In this document: piece after piece, positions 1 to 7,529 of the stretch
Position numbering within the stretch: the stretch's first letter is position 1
How the letters are laid out: the number at the start of each line of letters is the position of its first letter
Origin: Heteroruminococcus sp964370005
Lineage (GTDB): Bacteria > Bacillota > Clostridia > Oscillospirales > Ruminococcaceae
Length of the DNA: 20,167 nucleotides
Direction: 5' to 3'
NCBI GenBank assembly: GCA_964370005.1
Contig: CAYJGR010000042.1
Span: 1-20,167 of the forward strand
Made by a program: the position numbers and the translations under genes
The notes under the pieces: generated by a model
Databases searched by the model: none
Told to the model about the DNA's origin: nothing
Seen by the model: only the letters and a program-made list of their open reading frames with translations

Positions 1-1113
1 CAGCTACTTGTTGAGATGGATGGCTTTGCGGCCAATCTCGGGGTAATCGTCATAGCGGCCACAAATCGACGTGATATCCTTGACCCTGCACTACTGCGCC
101 CGGGACGTTTTGACCGTCAAATAGTGGTCAACTACCCCGATATTAAGGGGCGTGAGGAGATACTCAAGGTGCACTCCCGCAACAAGCCCATAGCTCCAGA
201 TGTAGAGTTGGCGGTAATTGCTCGTTCTACGGCAGGTTTTACTGGTGCAGACCTTGAAAACCTCTTAAATGAGGCGGCACTGCTTGCGGGACGCCGTGGT
301 TACAAGGCTATAACCATGAACGAGATCGAGGAGGCCACCATAAAAGTTATGGTCGGTCCCGAGAAGCGTTCCAAGGCAGTCAACGACAAAAACCGTCGCC
401 TGACAGCCTTCCACGAGGCGGGTCATGCGGTGGCGACCTACTTCTGCCCCACACAGGATAAGGTGCATCAGGTGTCCATCATCCCCCGAGGTTTGGCGGG
501 AGGCTACACCCTCTCATTGCCCGAGGAGGAGAAGATGTATCGCACCAAGAAGGAGATGGAGGAGAGCATAATAGTACTGCTCGGTGGACGTATAGCCGAA
601 CAGCTTGTGCTTGATGACATCTCGACAGGTGCCTCCAACGACCTGCAACGCGCCAGTGATATCGTGCGTCAGATGGTCACAAGGTTTGGATTCTCGGAGC
701 GACTGGGCCCCATTGTCTATGGTAGCGACCAAAACGAGGTGTTTTTGGGTCGAGAGCTTGGGCATAGTCGTAACTATTCCGAGAGTGTGGCCGGCGAGAT
801 TGATATAGAGGTACGAGCCATATTTGATGCGGCCTATGACCGCTGTACCAGCATCTTAAAGGAAAACATGGATAAGATGGAGCAGGTGGCGGCATATCTC
901 TTAGAGCATGAGAAGATGGACGGCGAGAACTTTGATCTGCTGATGAAGGGCGAGGAACCGCAGCCCCCCAAGGCGGTCGAGCCGATGAAACCCATGACAC
1001 CCCCCTCACATGATGAGGCCGAGAGTGAAAATGCCCCCGCCACCCCCGAGGGCGAGACGGTGGCGCAGGCACAGGAGCCGACCCCGGAGGATGATAATCC
1101 GGCAGAGCAGTAA
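1..1113 (+). CDS. ftsH: ATP-dependent zinc metalloprotease FtsH, C-terminal part (5' end outside window)
   Basis: Membrane-anchored AAA+ protease that extracts and degrades membrane and short-lived cytosolic proteins. The reading frame is open from base 1, so only the later half of the AAA domain and the protease domain are present (370 residues). The AAA second region of homology with its arginine finger is seen as DPALLRPGRFDRQ near residue 30-45. The zinc-protease motif HEAGH lies at residues 138-142 (412-426), and the downstream STGASNDLQRA segment contains the Asp expected to be the third zinc ligand. After the M41 domain comes a low-complexity acidic, proline-rich tail of about 50 residues, which is variable in this family. 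Stop TAA at 1111-1113, then a strong hairpin terminator. The identification is firm; the N-terminal membrane segments and Walker A lie upstream of the window. Confidence 0.97.
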   Translation, partial: QLLVEMDGFAANLGVIVIAATNRRDILDPALLRPGRFDRQIVVNYPDIKGREEILKVHSRNKPIAPDVELAVIARSTAGFTGADLENLLNEAALLAGRRGYKAITMNEIEEATIKVMVGPEKRSKAVNDKNRRLTAFHEAGHAVATYFCPTQDKVHQVSIIPRGLAGGYTLSLPEEEKMYRTKKEMEESIIVLLGGRIAEQLVLDDISTGASNDLQRASDIVRQMVTRFGFSERLGPIVYGSDQNEVFLGRELGHSRNYSESVAGEIDIEVRAIFDAAYDRCTSILKENMDKMEQVAAYLLEHEKMDGENFDLLMKGEEPQPPKAVEPMKPMTPPSHDEAESENAPATPEGETVAQAQEPTPEDDNPAEQ

Positions 1114-1141
1114 GCGAGCCCATTGTGATTATTACACAGCA

Positions 1142-1176
1142 AAAAAGGCACAGACCATAATGGTCTGTGCCTTTTT
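1142..1176. terminator. Bidirectional rho-independent terminator between ftsH and the convergent MATE-fusion gene
   Basis: Perfect 16-bp inverted repeat (1142-1157 and 1161-1176) with a 3-nt loop. Each arm ends in a run of A or T, so the transcript has a U tract in either direction. It lies 28 nt after the ftsH stop and 16 nt past the stop of the minus-strand gene ending at 1193, and can serve both. Confidence 0.93.
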
Positions 1177-1192
1177 CAGTCCATAGGCGGTG

Positions 1193-3202
1193 TTAGCACG
1201 CCCTAATTTCGAGAGCTTTCAAAATGATTTCGACCGCACCCTTAACGCCCACTTTAGAGGTATCAACACAAAGATTATAGTTTAGCAAATCGTCCCATTT
1301 CTGTCCTGTTTGGCCTTCATAATACTTGGCTCTGTTCTTATCTATTTCAAGTATCTCGCTTATCATTTCTTTTGTATTTATCAGCGTTTTGTCCTGGGGC
1401 ACTTTATCAAAACAGCGATTTACTCTGTACTGCATATCGGAGGAATAGATGTATATCTTAAATGGTTTGTAGTCGCTTAAAATATAATCCGAGCACCTGC
1501 CAATAAATACCGAGTTTGATTTAGCTGCAAGTTTTTTGAGTATATCTTTTTTAGCAAGGTTCACTTCACCCACGGGTAGCTGTTTATATGTCATAAATGA
1601 GCGAGAGAAGGTGTAACTAAAAATTCTTGTGCTGTCAAGTTTATCTATCAGTGCGGTATCGAGTCCGGTTTCCTTAGAAATTGCATTTAAGAGTTCCTTG
1701 TCATAATAAGCATAGGACAGAGCATCGGCGACTCTTTTGCCTACTTCACGGCCACCGCTGCCAAATTGTCGGCTTATGGTGATTACTTTGTGGGGTGCAC
1801 TTGAGGGTAACATGGTTGTCAAATTTGCATCCGATGCCACGGCATTACTTTCATATGCAGATATAGATTTAGACTTGTATAGTTTTTTATCGGTGAATTT
1901 GAGCAGACCGAGGCCGACGATTACGGCACAAAATTCCGCAAAGGGAACGCTCAGCCATATTCCGTTCATACCTAAGAATACAGGTAAAGCGAATATGCCG
2001 ATGCTAACAAATATAAAACCTCGACTTGCTGCCACCAACACAGACTCAAGACCTCTGCCTATAAACGTAAAATACCCCGAATTTAATATATTAAATCCCG
2101 AGAACAAAAATGAAAAAGCATAAATTTTGCCACCCGACACCGCAAGATTTATAAGTTCGGGGCTATCTTTTATAAACAAACCTACAAGCATTTCGCCAAA
2201 GAAAAACAACAAAGAAAACAGCACCGCACCAAATATAAGGTTACAAACATATGAGGTTTTCATAATATTTTTAACCCGCCGGTAATCATGCATACCGAAG
2301 TTATAACTCACAATGGGTCCGACGCCATCAGAAATTCCAAATAACAACATCGTACCAAGTGTGCCGACATAGTTTATAGCAGTAAATGCGGTGACCCCTC
2401 CGGGACCGGATATATTCATAAGCGATATATTAAATAAAAATGCAGTTACCGCAATAGATAAGGAGTTTATGCCCTCGGAACTGCCGTTATAAAACACCGA
2501 ACCTACACTTTGGGCAGAGAATTTACCTGCAAAAATATTTATGACATTTTTCCTGTCGAGCATAGGTGATACGACAAACAAAAGCGCTGAACTATAGGCG
2601 ATACCTGTTGCCAGTGCCGCACCCATAATACCCATATCAAGCCTTGCGATAAACAAATAATCAAGTGATACATTGACAATTACACTAAGAATAGTACCAT
2701 AGAGATATTTTTCGGGCTTGCCTACAATTCTTGATAGAAAGCCGAAATAGAACATGATACACATGGGCAATGCAAAGATAGAGATAAACTTTATGTATGT
2801 TGAAGCATCATAAATAAGCACATTGTCAGCGCCTAAAGCAGTTGCTATTTGCCTATTTAAGGTAAGCCCCAAAATTGTTATTAAAACAGCAATACTTGAT
2901 ATTATCATCCCAAAAGTTTTAAAAGAATTTTGGGCTTTTTCAGCATTTCCCAATCCGAGATTTATTCCAACATAACTTTGAGTGCCTATACTGATCACCA
3001 TACTCACGCCGATAATTATCTGCATAAAAGGCATAGCGATATTGACACTTGCCAGGGCATTAGGTCCGACAAAGTTACCGACAAACATACCGTCAATCAT
3101 GCCCTGTATGCCGGTGATTATCATGGCTACTACGGCAGGCAAGCAGTATTTTATCATCAGCTTTGGAATAGGTTTTGTTCCAAGTATATTATTGCTATTC
3201 AT
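1193..3202 (-). CDS. MATE-family efflux transporter fused to a C-terminal cytidylate-kinase-like domain
   Basis: Predicted 669-residue protein in two parts. Residues 1 to about 445 form a complete multidrug and toxic compound extrusion (MATE) transporter: about twelve hydrophobic segments, an early IDGMFVGNFVG segment typical of the family, and the mid-protein second half. MATE proteins export cationic drugs or metabolites using Na+ or H+ gradients. A polar linker (about 446-470) leads to residues 471-669, a cytidylate-kinase-like domain (the PF13189 type): a glycine-rich nucleotide loop ISRQFGSGGREVGK at about 475-488, a YYDKELL segment, and GRCSD at 568-572. The start at 3202 is chosen because AGGAGGAAAA directly precedes this ATG; the frame stays open to 3241 but the extra residues encode the ribosome binding site. 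There is no stop or frameshift between the two parts. It follows a marR gene on the same strand, as MATE pumps often do. The substrate and the purpose of the kinase-like part are unknown. Confidence 0.9.
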   Translation of the reverse strand: MNSNNILGTKPIPKLMIKYCLPAVVAMIITGIQGMIDGMFVGNFVGPNALASVNIAMPFMQIIIGVSMVISIGTQSYVGINLGLGNAEKAQNSFKTFGMIISSIAVLITILGLTLNRQIATALGADNVLIYDASTYIKFISIFALPMCIMFYFGFLSRIVGKPEKYLYGTILSVIVNVSLDYLFIARLDMGIMGAALATGIAYSSALLFVVSPMLDRKNVINIFAGKFSAQSVGSVFYNGSSEGINSLSIAVTAFLFNISLMNISGPGGVTAFTAINYVGTLGTMLLFGISDGVGPIVSYNFGMHDYRRVKNIMKTSYVCNLIFGAVLFSLLFFFGEMLVGLFIKDSPELINLAVSGGKIYAFSFLFSGFNILNSGYFTFIGRGLESVLVAASRGFIFVSIGIFALPVFLGMNGIWLSVPFAEFCAVIVGLGLLKFTDKKLYKSKSISAYESNAVASDANLTTMLPSSAPHKVITISRQFGSGGREVGKRVADALSYAYYDKELLNAISKETGLDTALIDKLDSTRIFSYTFSRSFMTYKQLPVGEVNLAKKDILKKLAAKSNSVFIGRCSDYILSDYKPFKIYIYSSDMQYRVNRCFDKVPQDKTLINTKEMISEILEIDKNRAKYYEGQTGQKWDDLLNYNLCVDTSKVGVKGAVEIILKALEIRAC

Positions 3203-3229
3203 TTTTCCTCCGCGCTGTTGGCTGTTGTA

Positions 3230-3257
3230 AGTATAGCACACAAGATAGAAAGGGCAA
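3230..3257 (-). promoter_or_regulatory. Possible internal promoter for the MATE-fusion gene
   Basis: On the minus strand TTGCCC (3257-3252), 16 nt, then TATACT (3235-3230) preceded by TG one base upstream, an extended -10 form. Transcription would start about 20 nt before the ATG at 3202. The site lies in the 123-nt gap after marR, so the transporter may be transcribed separately as well as from the marR promoter. Inferred from match to consensus only. Confidence 0.45.
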
Positions 3258-3325
3258 TGGCAACTGTGTGGATGCCTTCGCCCTTATCTGTCCTCTATTC
3301 GCTGATATTTTATCCTCTAATAGCC

Positions 3326-3760
3326 CTAATTCTTAACAATATTCCCAATTGCTCGGCGCAGGAGTTCGTTGAATTGTTCCAGTTCCTCATCCGAGAAACC
3401 GTCCAGCATATTATCCTCTATGCCATGTACAAAATCAAGGCAGACGAGATGCTCTTTACAGGCCTTGCCGGTGAGTACAATTTTTTTATGCCTTGCGTCG
3501 GTGGGGTCGGGAACTTTGGAGAGGAAACCATTCTTTTCAAGGTTGGCAATAAGGCTGGTGACCGATGAATTTTTAAGTGAAAGATGCTCGGCTATATCCT
3601 TTTGATATATGTCTTCATCGGGGCGGTTGTAGAGATAATTTATCACATTGGCCTGCTGCTGGGTAATCCCCAAATGCTCAACACGCCTGTTTTTAAGTTG
3701 TACCATCAAATGTGACAATTTGTGTATTTTTGCACCTATATTTTTGCGTTTCTTTAGCAC
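3326..3760 (-). CDS. MarR-family transcriptional regulator
   Basis: Predicted 144-residue winged-helix repressor of the MarR family, dimeric DNA-binding proteins that often sense a small ligand and control a neighbouring efflux pump. The central part has the family pattern: ITQQQANVINYLYNRPDEDIYQKDIAEHLSLKNSSVTSLIANLEKNG holds the recognition helix, followed by the wing with DPTDARHKKIVLT. The start is taken as GTG at 3760, because GGGAGGTG sits just upstream; the frame continues to an ATG at 3799, but that would place the ribosome binding site inside the gene. The next gene on this strand is the MATE fusion, 123 nt away. A consensus promoter and two inverted repeats lie just upstream, suggesting autoregulation. 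The family is certain; the ligand is not known. Confidence 0.93.
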   Translation of the reverse strand: MLKKRKNIGAKIHKLSHLMVQLKNRRVEHLGITQQQANVINYLYNRPDEDIYQKDIAEHLSLKNSSVTSLIANLEKNGFLSKVPDPTDARHKKIVLTGKACKEHLVCLDFVHGIEDNMLDGFSDEELEQFNELLRRAIGNIVKN

Positions 3761-3794
3761 CAAAACACCTCCCGAATAACTTCTCAATAAATAC

Positions 3795-3822
3795 ATCATA
3801 GATATTTTTGCAAAAATGTCAA
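3795..3822 (-). promoter_or_regulatory. Promoter of the marR-MATE unit
   Basis: On the minus strand TTGACA (3822-3817), a 16-nt spacer, then TATGAT (3800-3795). This predicts a start near 3788 and a leader of about 28 nt before the GTG at 3760. The -35 box lies within one arm of the inverted repeat AAAAATGTC (3812-3820) / GACATTTTT (3833-3841), so a bound regulator there could block polymerase. Confidence 0.8.
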
Positions 3823-3849
3823 GTAAAAATCAGACATTTTTACCAATTT

Positions 3850-3865
3850 AATTAGAATTCTAATT
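3850..3865. promoter_or_regulatory. 16-bp perfect palindrome, candidate MarR operator
   Basis: AATTAGAATTCTAATT is perfectly self-complementary and sits between the two divergent promoters (minus-strand one at 3795-3822, plus-strand one at 3882-3910). Size, symmetry and AT-rich character suit a MarR dimer site. The TTAG...CTAA half-sites recall the GTTAG element I remember for MepR, a MarR-type regulator of a MATE pump in Staphylococcus aureus. Binding is inferred, not shown. Confidence 0.6.
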
Positions 3866-3881
3866 TTTTTCTAAAAATATA

Positions 3882-3910
3882 TTGAACTCTATTTAATTTT
3901 GTGATACAAT
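3882..3910 (+). promoter_or_regulatory. Promoter reading toward the hydratase/bcd-etf unit
   Basis: TTGAAC (3882-3887), a 17-nt spacer, then TACAAT (3905-3910), close to the sigma-A consensus. It reads into the assembly gap that begins at 3921, so what it drives first cannot be known; the next visible gene is the hydratase at 4066. Confidence 0.65.
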
Positions 3911-3920
3911 TTCGCCTGTA

Positions 3921-4020
3921 NNNNNNNNNNNNNNNNNNNNNNNNNNNNNNNNNNNNNNNNNNNNNNNNNNNNNNNNNNNNNNNNNNNNNNNNNNNNNNNN
4001 NNNNNNNNNNNNNNNNNNNN
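3921..4020. other. Assembly gap (100 N)
   Basis: Exactly 100 undetermined bases, the usual placeholder for a scaffold join of unknown length. The true distance between the divergent promoters and the hydratase gene, and any gene or leader element inside, is unknown. Confidence 0.98.
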
Positions 4021-4065
4021 AGGCGGGAAAACCGCAAAAAAACAACACAAAGGGAGCGTGTAATC

Positions 4066-4473
4066 ATGAAGTTAAGCGAGATCAAAGTTGGCGATAATGC
4101 CAATATGCGCAAGACCGTGACCGAAGGAGATGTTTATCTCTACGCAGGCATTTCAGGCGACCAAAACCCCGTACACATCGACAAGGTTTACGCCGAGTCC
4201 ACCCAGTTTGGCAGCCGTATTGCCCATGGCATGTTCACAGCCGGCTACATAACCGCCGTGCTTGGGATGAAGCTACCCGGTCCGGGTTGTATCTATATGG
4301 GTCAGGAACTGCGCTTTACCGCTCCGGTGCGCTTTGGTGATACCATCGACACAAAGGTCGAGGTCATCGAGGTCATCCCCGAGAAAAAACGTGTGGTACT
4401 CTCCACCGTCTGCACAAATCAAGACGGCAAGGATGTTATAACAGGCAAAGCAACAATGTACATGCCCGAATAA
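4066..4473 (+). CDS. MaoC-type (R)-specific enoyl-CoA hydratase
   Basis: Predicted 135-residue single hot-dog-fold protein. MaoC/PhaJ-type hydratases add water to 2-enoyl-CoA to give (R)-3-hydroxyacyl-CoA, or run in reverse. The hydratase motif is clear: YAGISGDQNPVHID, with Asp32, Asn34 and His37 as the catalytic Asp/His pair and its neighbour, followed by the conserved RIAHGMFTAGY segment. The start ATG follows AGGGAG at a suitable distance. It is followed after 54 nt by an acyl-CoA dehydrogenase and then etfB-etfA, so it probably works with crotonyl-CoA or a similar short enoyl-CoA. Classical butyrate clusters use an unrelated crotonase (crt) at this position, which is not seen here. Stereospecificity is inferred from family membership. 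The upstream region is partly lost in the assembly gap. Confidence 0.88.
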   Translation: MKLSEIKVGDNANMRKTVTEGDVYLYAGISGDQNPVHIDKVYAESTQFGSRIAHGMFTAGYITAVLGMKLPGPGCIYMGQELRFTAPVRFGDTIDTKVEVIEVIPEKKRVVLSTVCTNQDGKDVITGKATMYMPE

Positions 4474-4483
4474 ATTTTTGCAT

Positions 4484-4507
4484 ACCCCCCGCATGTGCGG
4501 GTGGGGT
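4484..4507 (+). other. Intercistronic GC-rich hairpin
   Basis: ACCCCCCGCA and TGCGGGTGGGGT form a stem with a small bulge and a 2-nt loop in the 54-nt gap between the hydratase and acyl-CoA dehydrogenase genes. It has no U tract, so it is more likely an mRNA stability or processing element than a terminator. Function is inferred only. Confidence 0.35.
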
Positions 4508-4527
4508 CCATAGAAGGAGTGAATGAT

Positions 4528-5667
4528 ATGAATTTTACACTGAGCAAGGAGCATCAGTTGGCTCAAACCCTTTTTAGGGATTTTGCCGACCGTGAGGTAG
4601 CCCCCATAGCCCACGAGATCGATGAGACCGAGCGTTTCCCCGTCGAAACGGTCGAAAAGATGAAAAAACTTGGATTTTTGGGTATTCCTTTTTCCAAGCA
4701 GTTTGGCGGACAGGGTTGCGACGATCTGACCTATGTACTGCTGATGGAACAACTTGGCCGTGTTTGCGGCTCGACCGCCATCATCACCTCGGTTCATACC
4801 TCGCTGTGCTGTGGTGTGCTCAATAGCGTGGCCACACCCGAGCAAAAAGAGAAGTATCTGCGCCCCCTGCTTGATGGCAGATACCTCGGCGCTTTTGGTC
4901 TGACCGAGCCCTCGGCCGGTACCGATGCTGCAGGCCAGCAGACTCGTGCTGTGCTTGAGGGCGACCACTACATCCTCAACGGCAGCAAAATCTTTATCAC
5001 AAACTCGGGCTGGGCAGATGTTTACACCATATTTGCCATGACCGATAAGAGCCAAGGTACCCGTGGCATTTCGGCCTTTATCCTTGAGAAGGACACCCCC
5101 GGCTTCAAGGTGGGCAAGCCCGAGCTGAAAATGGGCATCAGAGCCTCGACCGCTTGTGAGCTTATATTTGACAACGTAAAAATCCCCAAGGAAAACCTAC
5201 TTGGCAAAGAGGGCAAGGGCTTTGGTATCGCCATGAAGGCGCTGGATGGTGGCCGTATAGGTATCGCCGCACAGGCACTCGGCCTTGCACAGGGCGCCCT
5301 TGATAACGTAACCGCATATGTCAAGGAGCGCAAGCAGTTTGGCAAGCCCCTTAGCAAGCTTCAGAACACCCAGTTTACTTTGGCCGACCTCGAAACCCGT
5401 GTGCAGGCCGCCCGCCTTATGACATATAGTGCCGCTGTGGCTTATGATAACGGCGAGCCTATATCGACCAAGGCCGCTATGGCTAAGTTGTTTGCCTCCG
5501 AGACCGCCTCTTATGTCACAAACAGAGCGGTACAGATGATGGGTGGTTATGGTTACATGCGTGAATATCCTGTTGAGCGCATGATGCGTGACGCCAAGAT
5601 CACTGAAATCTACGAGGGTACCAGTGAAGTTATGAAGATGGTCATTGCCGGCCAATTGCTCAAGTGA
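4528..5667 (+). CDS. bcd: Acyl-CoA dehydrogenase, short-chain (butyryl-CoA) type
   Basis: Predicted 379-residue cytosolic FAD enzyme that interconverts saturated and 2-enoyl-CoA esters; in butyrate-forming Clostridia the physiological direction is reduction of crotonyl-CoA. Full family length with all three domains. LTEPSAGTDAAG and FITNSGWADVYTIFA line the flavin site, RKQFGKPL marks the start of the C-terminal helical domain, and QMMGGYGYMREYPVERMMRD is the FAD/dimer signature. IYEGTSE at 361-367 includes the expected catalytic base Glu363. The start at 4528 follows AGAAGGAG by 8 nt; an in-frame ATG at 4495 lacks a ribosome binding site. It is followed 29 nt later by etfB, its usual electron partner. 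Chain-length specificity is inferred from context and motif similarity; another short-chain acyl-CoA substrate cannot be excluded. Confidence 0.93.
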   Translation: MNFTLSKEHQLAQTLFRDFADREVAPIAHEIDETERFPVETVEKMKKLGFLGIPFSKQFGGQGCDDLTYVLLMEQLGRVCGSTAIITSVHTSLCCGVLNSVATPEQKEKYLRPLLDGRYLGAFGLTEPSAGTDAAGQQTRAVLEGDHYILNGSKIFITNSGWADVYTIFAMTDKSQGTRGISAFILEKDTPGFKVGKPELKMGIRASTACELIFDNVKIPKENLLGKEGKGFGIAMKALDGGRIGIAAQALGLAQGALDNVTAYVKERKQFGKPLSKLQNTQFTLADLETRVQAARLMTYSAAVAYDNGEPISTKAAMAKLFASETASYVTNRAVQMMGGYGYMREYPVERMMRDAKITEIYEGTSEVMKMVIAGQLLK

Positions 5668-5696
5668 GTCGGACATTGTAAAGGAGGAATATATCC

Positions 5697-6488
5697 GTGA
5701 ATATAGTTGTTTGCATTAAGCAGGTGCCCGATACCACCGAGGTAAAACTCGATCCGGTAACCGGCACACTGATTCGTGAAGGTATCCCCAGCATTATAAA
5801 TCCCGACGACAAGGCAGGCCTCGAGGCCGCCCTGCGTCTCAAAGAGGAGTACGGCGCACATGTCACCGTCATGACCATGGGTTTGCCCCAGGCCGATTTA
5901 GCTCTTAAAGAGGCTGTGGCCATGGGTGCAGATGAGGCTGTGCTCATCACCGACCGTGCCGTAGCAGGTTCCGACACTTGGGCGACCTCGAGTGTATTGG
6001 CCGCCGCACTGCGCACCATGAAGGTCGATTTGGTCATCACAGGGCGTCAGGCCATCGACGGCGACACCGCCCAAGTAGGCCCCCAGATCGCCGAGCACAT
6101 GAGCTGGCCCAATATTAGCTATGCCGAGGAGATAAAGGTAGAGGGCGATAGCGTGATTGTCAAGCGTAAGTTTGAGGATCGTTATCATATGATCAAGTGC
6201 AAAATGCCCTGCCTTATCACAGCACTATCCGAGCTAAACACCCCTCGCTACATGACCCCCGGCGGTATTTTTGACGCCTACCGTGAGGAGAGCTTGGCCA
6301 CAAAGATCATGACCACCAAGGACTTTGAGATAAACCTTGAGCATGTGGGACTTAAAGGTTCGCCTACAAATGTGTACAAATCCTTTACAAAGACCCCCAA
6401 GGCCGCAGGCACTCAGGTGACCCCCGAGAGCCCTCAGCAGGCCGCACAGCTCATAGTCGAAAAGCTTCAAGAAAAATTCATTCTGTGA
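5697..6488 (+). CDS. etfB: Electron transfer flavoprotein, beta subunit
   Basis: Predicted 263-residue beta subunit of the EtfAB heterodimer, which passes electrons to or from the acyl-CoA dehydrogenase; in anaerobic Clostridia some EtfAB-Bcd complexes bifurcate electrons from NADH to ferredoxin and crotonyl-CoA. The N-terminal MNIVVCIKQVPDTTEVKLD and the GADEAVLITD and ITGRQAIDGDTAQVGPQ segments are family hallmarks. The start codon is GTG at 5697, set by AAAGGAGGA ending 6-8 nt upstream. It lies 29 nt after bcd and 21 nt before etfA, consistent with one transcript. The sequence fits an Etf of the bcd-linked group, but whether it bifurcates cannot be decided by eye. Confidence 0.95.
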   Translation: MNIVVCIKQVPDTTEVKLDPVTGTLIREGIPSIINPDDKAGLEAALRLKEEYGAHVTVMTMGLPQADLALKEAVAMGADEAVLITDRAVAGSDTWATSSVLAAALRTMKVDLVITGRQAIDGDTAQVGPQIAEHMSWPNISYAEEIKVEGDSVIVKRKFEDRYHMIKCKMPCLITALSELNTPRYMTPGGIFDAYREESLATKIMTTKDFEINLEHVGLKGSPTNVYKSFTKTPKAAGTQVTPESPQQAAQLIVEKLQEKFIL

Positions 6489-6509
6489 TAAGAGAAAGTG
6501 GTGAATACA

Positions 6510-7526
6510 ATGAATATAAGTGAGTACAAGGGCGTATTTGTATTTGTACAACAGGTCGATAACAAGATCACCAATGTGTCGCTCGAACTTCTTGGGCGTG
6601 GCAAGGGTATCGCCGATGACCTGAAAACCGACCTCACCGCAGTGGTGCTTGGTCACGACAATGCGGCCATGAATAAGCGCCTTTTGCGCTACGGTGCCGA
6701 CCGTGTCATCTCGGTAGAGAACCCCATGCTTGAAGTGTATATGACCGAGCCTTATGTGTATGCTCTGAGCAAGGTGCTCGAGAATTACAAACCCGACATA
6801 CTGCTTCTTGGTGCAACCGCCATCGGGCGTGACCTTGCTCCCCGCGTGTCGGCAAGACTGCACACCGGCCTTACCGCCGACTGCACAAGCCTTGATGTGG
6901 ACAGCGAGACAAACAATCTGCTCATGACTCGCCCCGCATTTGGTGGTAACATCATGGCTACCATCATTTGCCCCAAGCATCGCCCCCAGATGGCCACTAT
7001 TCGTCCCGGCGTTATGCAAAAACTGCAGCCCGATGACTCGGCAAAGGGCGAGGTAGAGAACTTCACAGTGGATATCCCCGCCAGCTGCAAGAATGTCGAG
7101 ATACTCGAGATCATCCCCAACAAGCCCCAGCGCATGAACATTCAGGATGCTAACATTCTGATTTCGGGCGGACGTGGCATGGGTACCTCCGAGAACTTTG
7201 GCCAGCTTGAGAAGATTGCCGATCAGCTCGGTGGTACAATTTCCTCCTCACGTGCTTGTGTTGACCTCGGTTGGACTTCCCCCGACCGTCAGGTGGGACA
7301 GACCGGCTCGACCGTGCGCCCCGACCTGTATCTTGCCTGTGGCATCTCGGGTCAAATCCAGCATTTGGCCGGCATGGAGGATTCCGAGCTTATCATTGCG
7401 ATAAACAAAGACCCCTCGGCACCTATATTCGGTGCGGCAGACCTTGGCATCGTGGGCGATTTGCACGCCATTCTGCCCCTAGTTGAGAAAGAGATTGCAA
7501 ATGCCCATGCACAGGGCGACAATTAA
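6510..7526 (+). CDS. etfA: Electron transfer flavoprotein, alpha subunit
   Basis: Predicted 338-residue partner of EtfB carrying the second FAD. The N-terminal domain (MNISEYKGVFVFVQQVD) has the usual Etf fold start, and LLGATAIGRDLAPRVSARL is typical. The C-terminal FAD domain is intact: ISGGRGMG, SSRACVDLGWTSPDRQVGQTG, then RPDLYLACGISGQIQHLAGM and AINKDPSAPIFGAADLGIVGD. The Gln in SGQIQH replaces a residue that is often Ala. Start choice is uncertain: ATG at 6510 gives the normal N-terminus and follows AAGTGGTG; a GTG at 6498 in frame would add four residues. It is the last gene of the unit and is followed by a series of hairpins with a clear terminator at 7620-7656. Confidence 0.95.
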   Translation: MNISEYKGVFVFVQQVDNKITNVSLELLGRGKGIADDLKTDLTAVVLGHDNAAMNKRLLRYGADRVISVENPMLEVYMTEPYVYALSKVLENYKPDILLLGATAIGRDLAPRVSARLHTGLTADCTSLDVDSETNNLLMTRPAFGGNIMATIICPKHRPQMATIRPGVMQKLQPDDSAKGEVENFTVDIPASCKNVEILEIIPNKPQRMNIQDANILISGGRGMGTSENFGQLEKIADQLGGTISSSRACVDLGWTSPDRQVGQTGSTVRPDLYLACGISGQIQHLAGMEDSELIIAINKDPSAPIFGAADLGIVGDLHAILPLVEKEIANAHAQGDN

Positions 7527-7529
7527 GAC

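Noticed and set aside
3203..3241. Longer N-terminus for the MATE-fusion protein, in frame to 3241
   Set aside because: The added residues translate the ribosome binding site (AGGAGG just before the ATG at 3202) and the likely -10 box; the short start gives the usual MATE N-terminus.
2930..3568. Plus-strand open frame of 212 codons
   Set aside because: It is antisense to the MATE-fusion and marR genes, has no ribosome binding site and no domain likeness.
4273..5055. Minus-strand open frame of 260 codons opposite the hydratase and acyl-CoA dehydrogenase
   Set aside because: Shadow of well-supported genes on the plus strand; no family resemblance and no ribosome binding site.
6234..7019. Minus-strand open frame of 261 codons opposite etfB-etfA
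   Set aside because: Antisense shadow rich in His, Gly and Cys, caused by the codon bias of the real genes.
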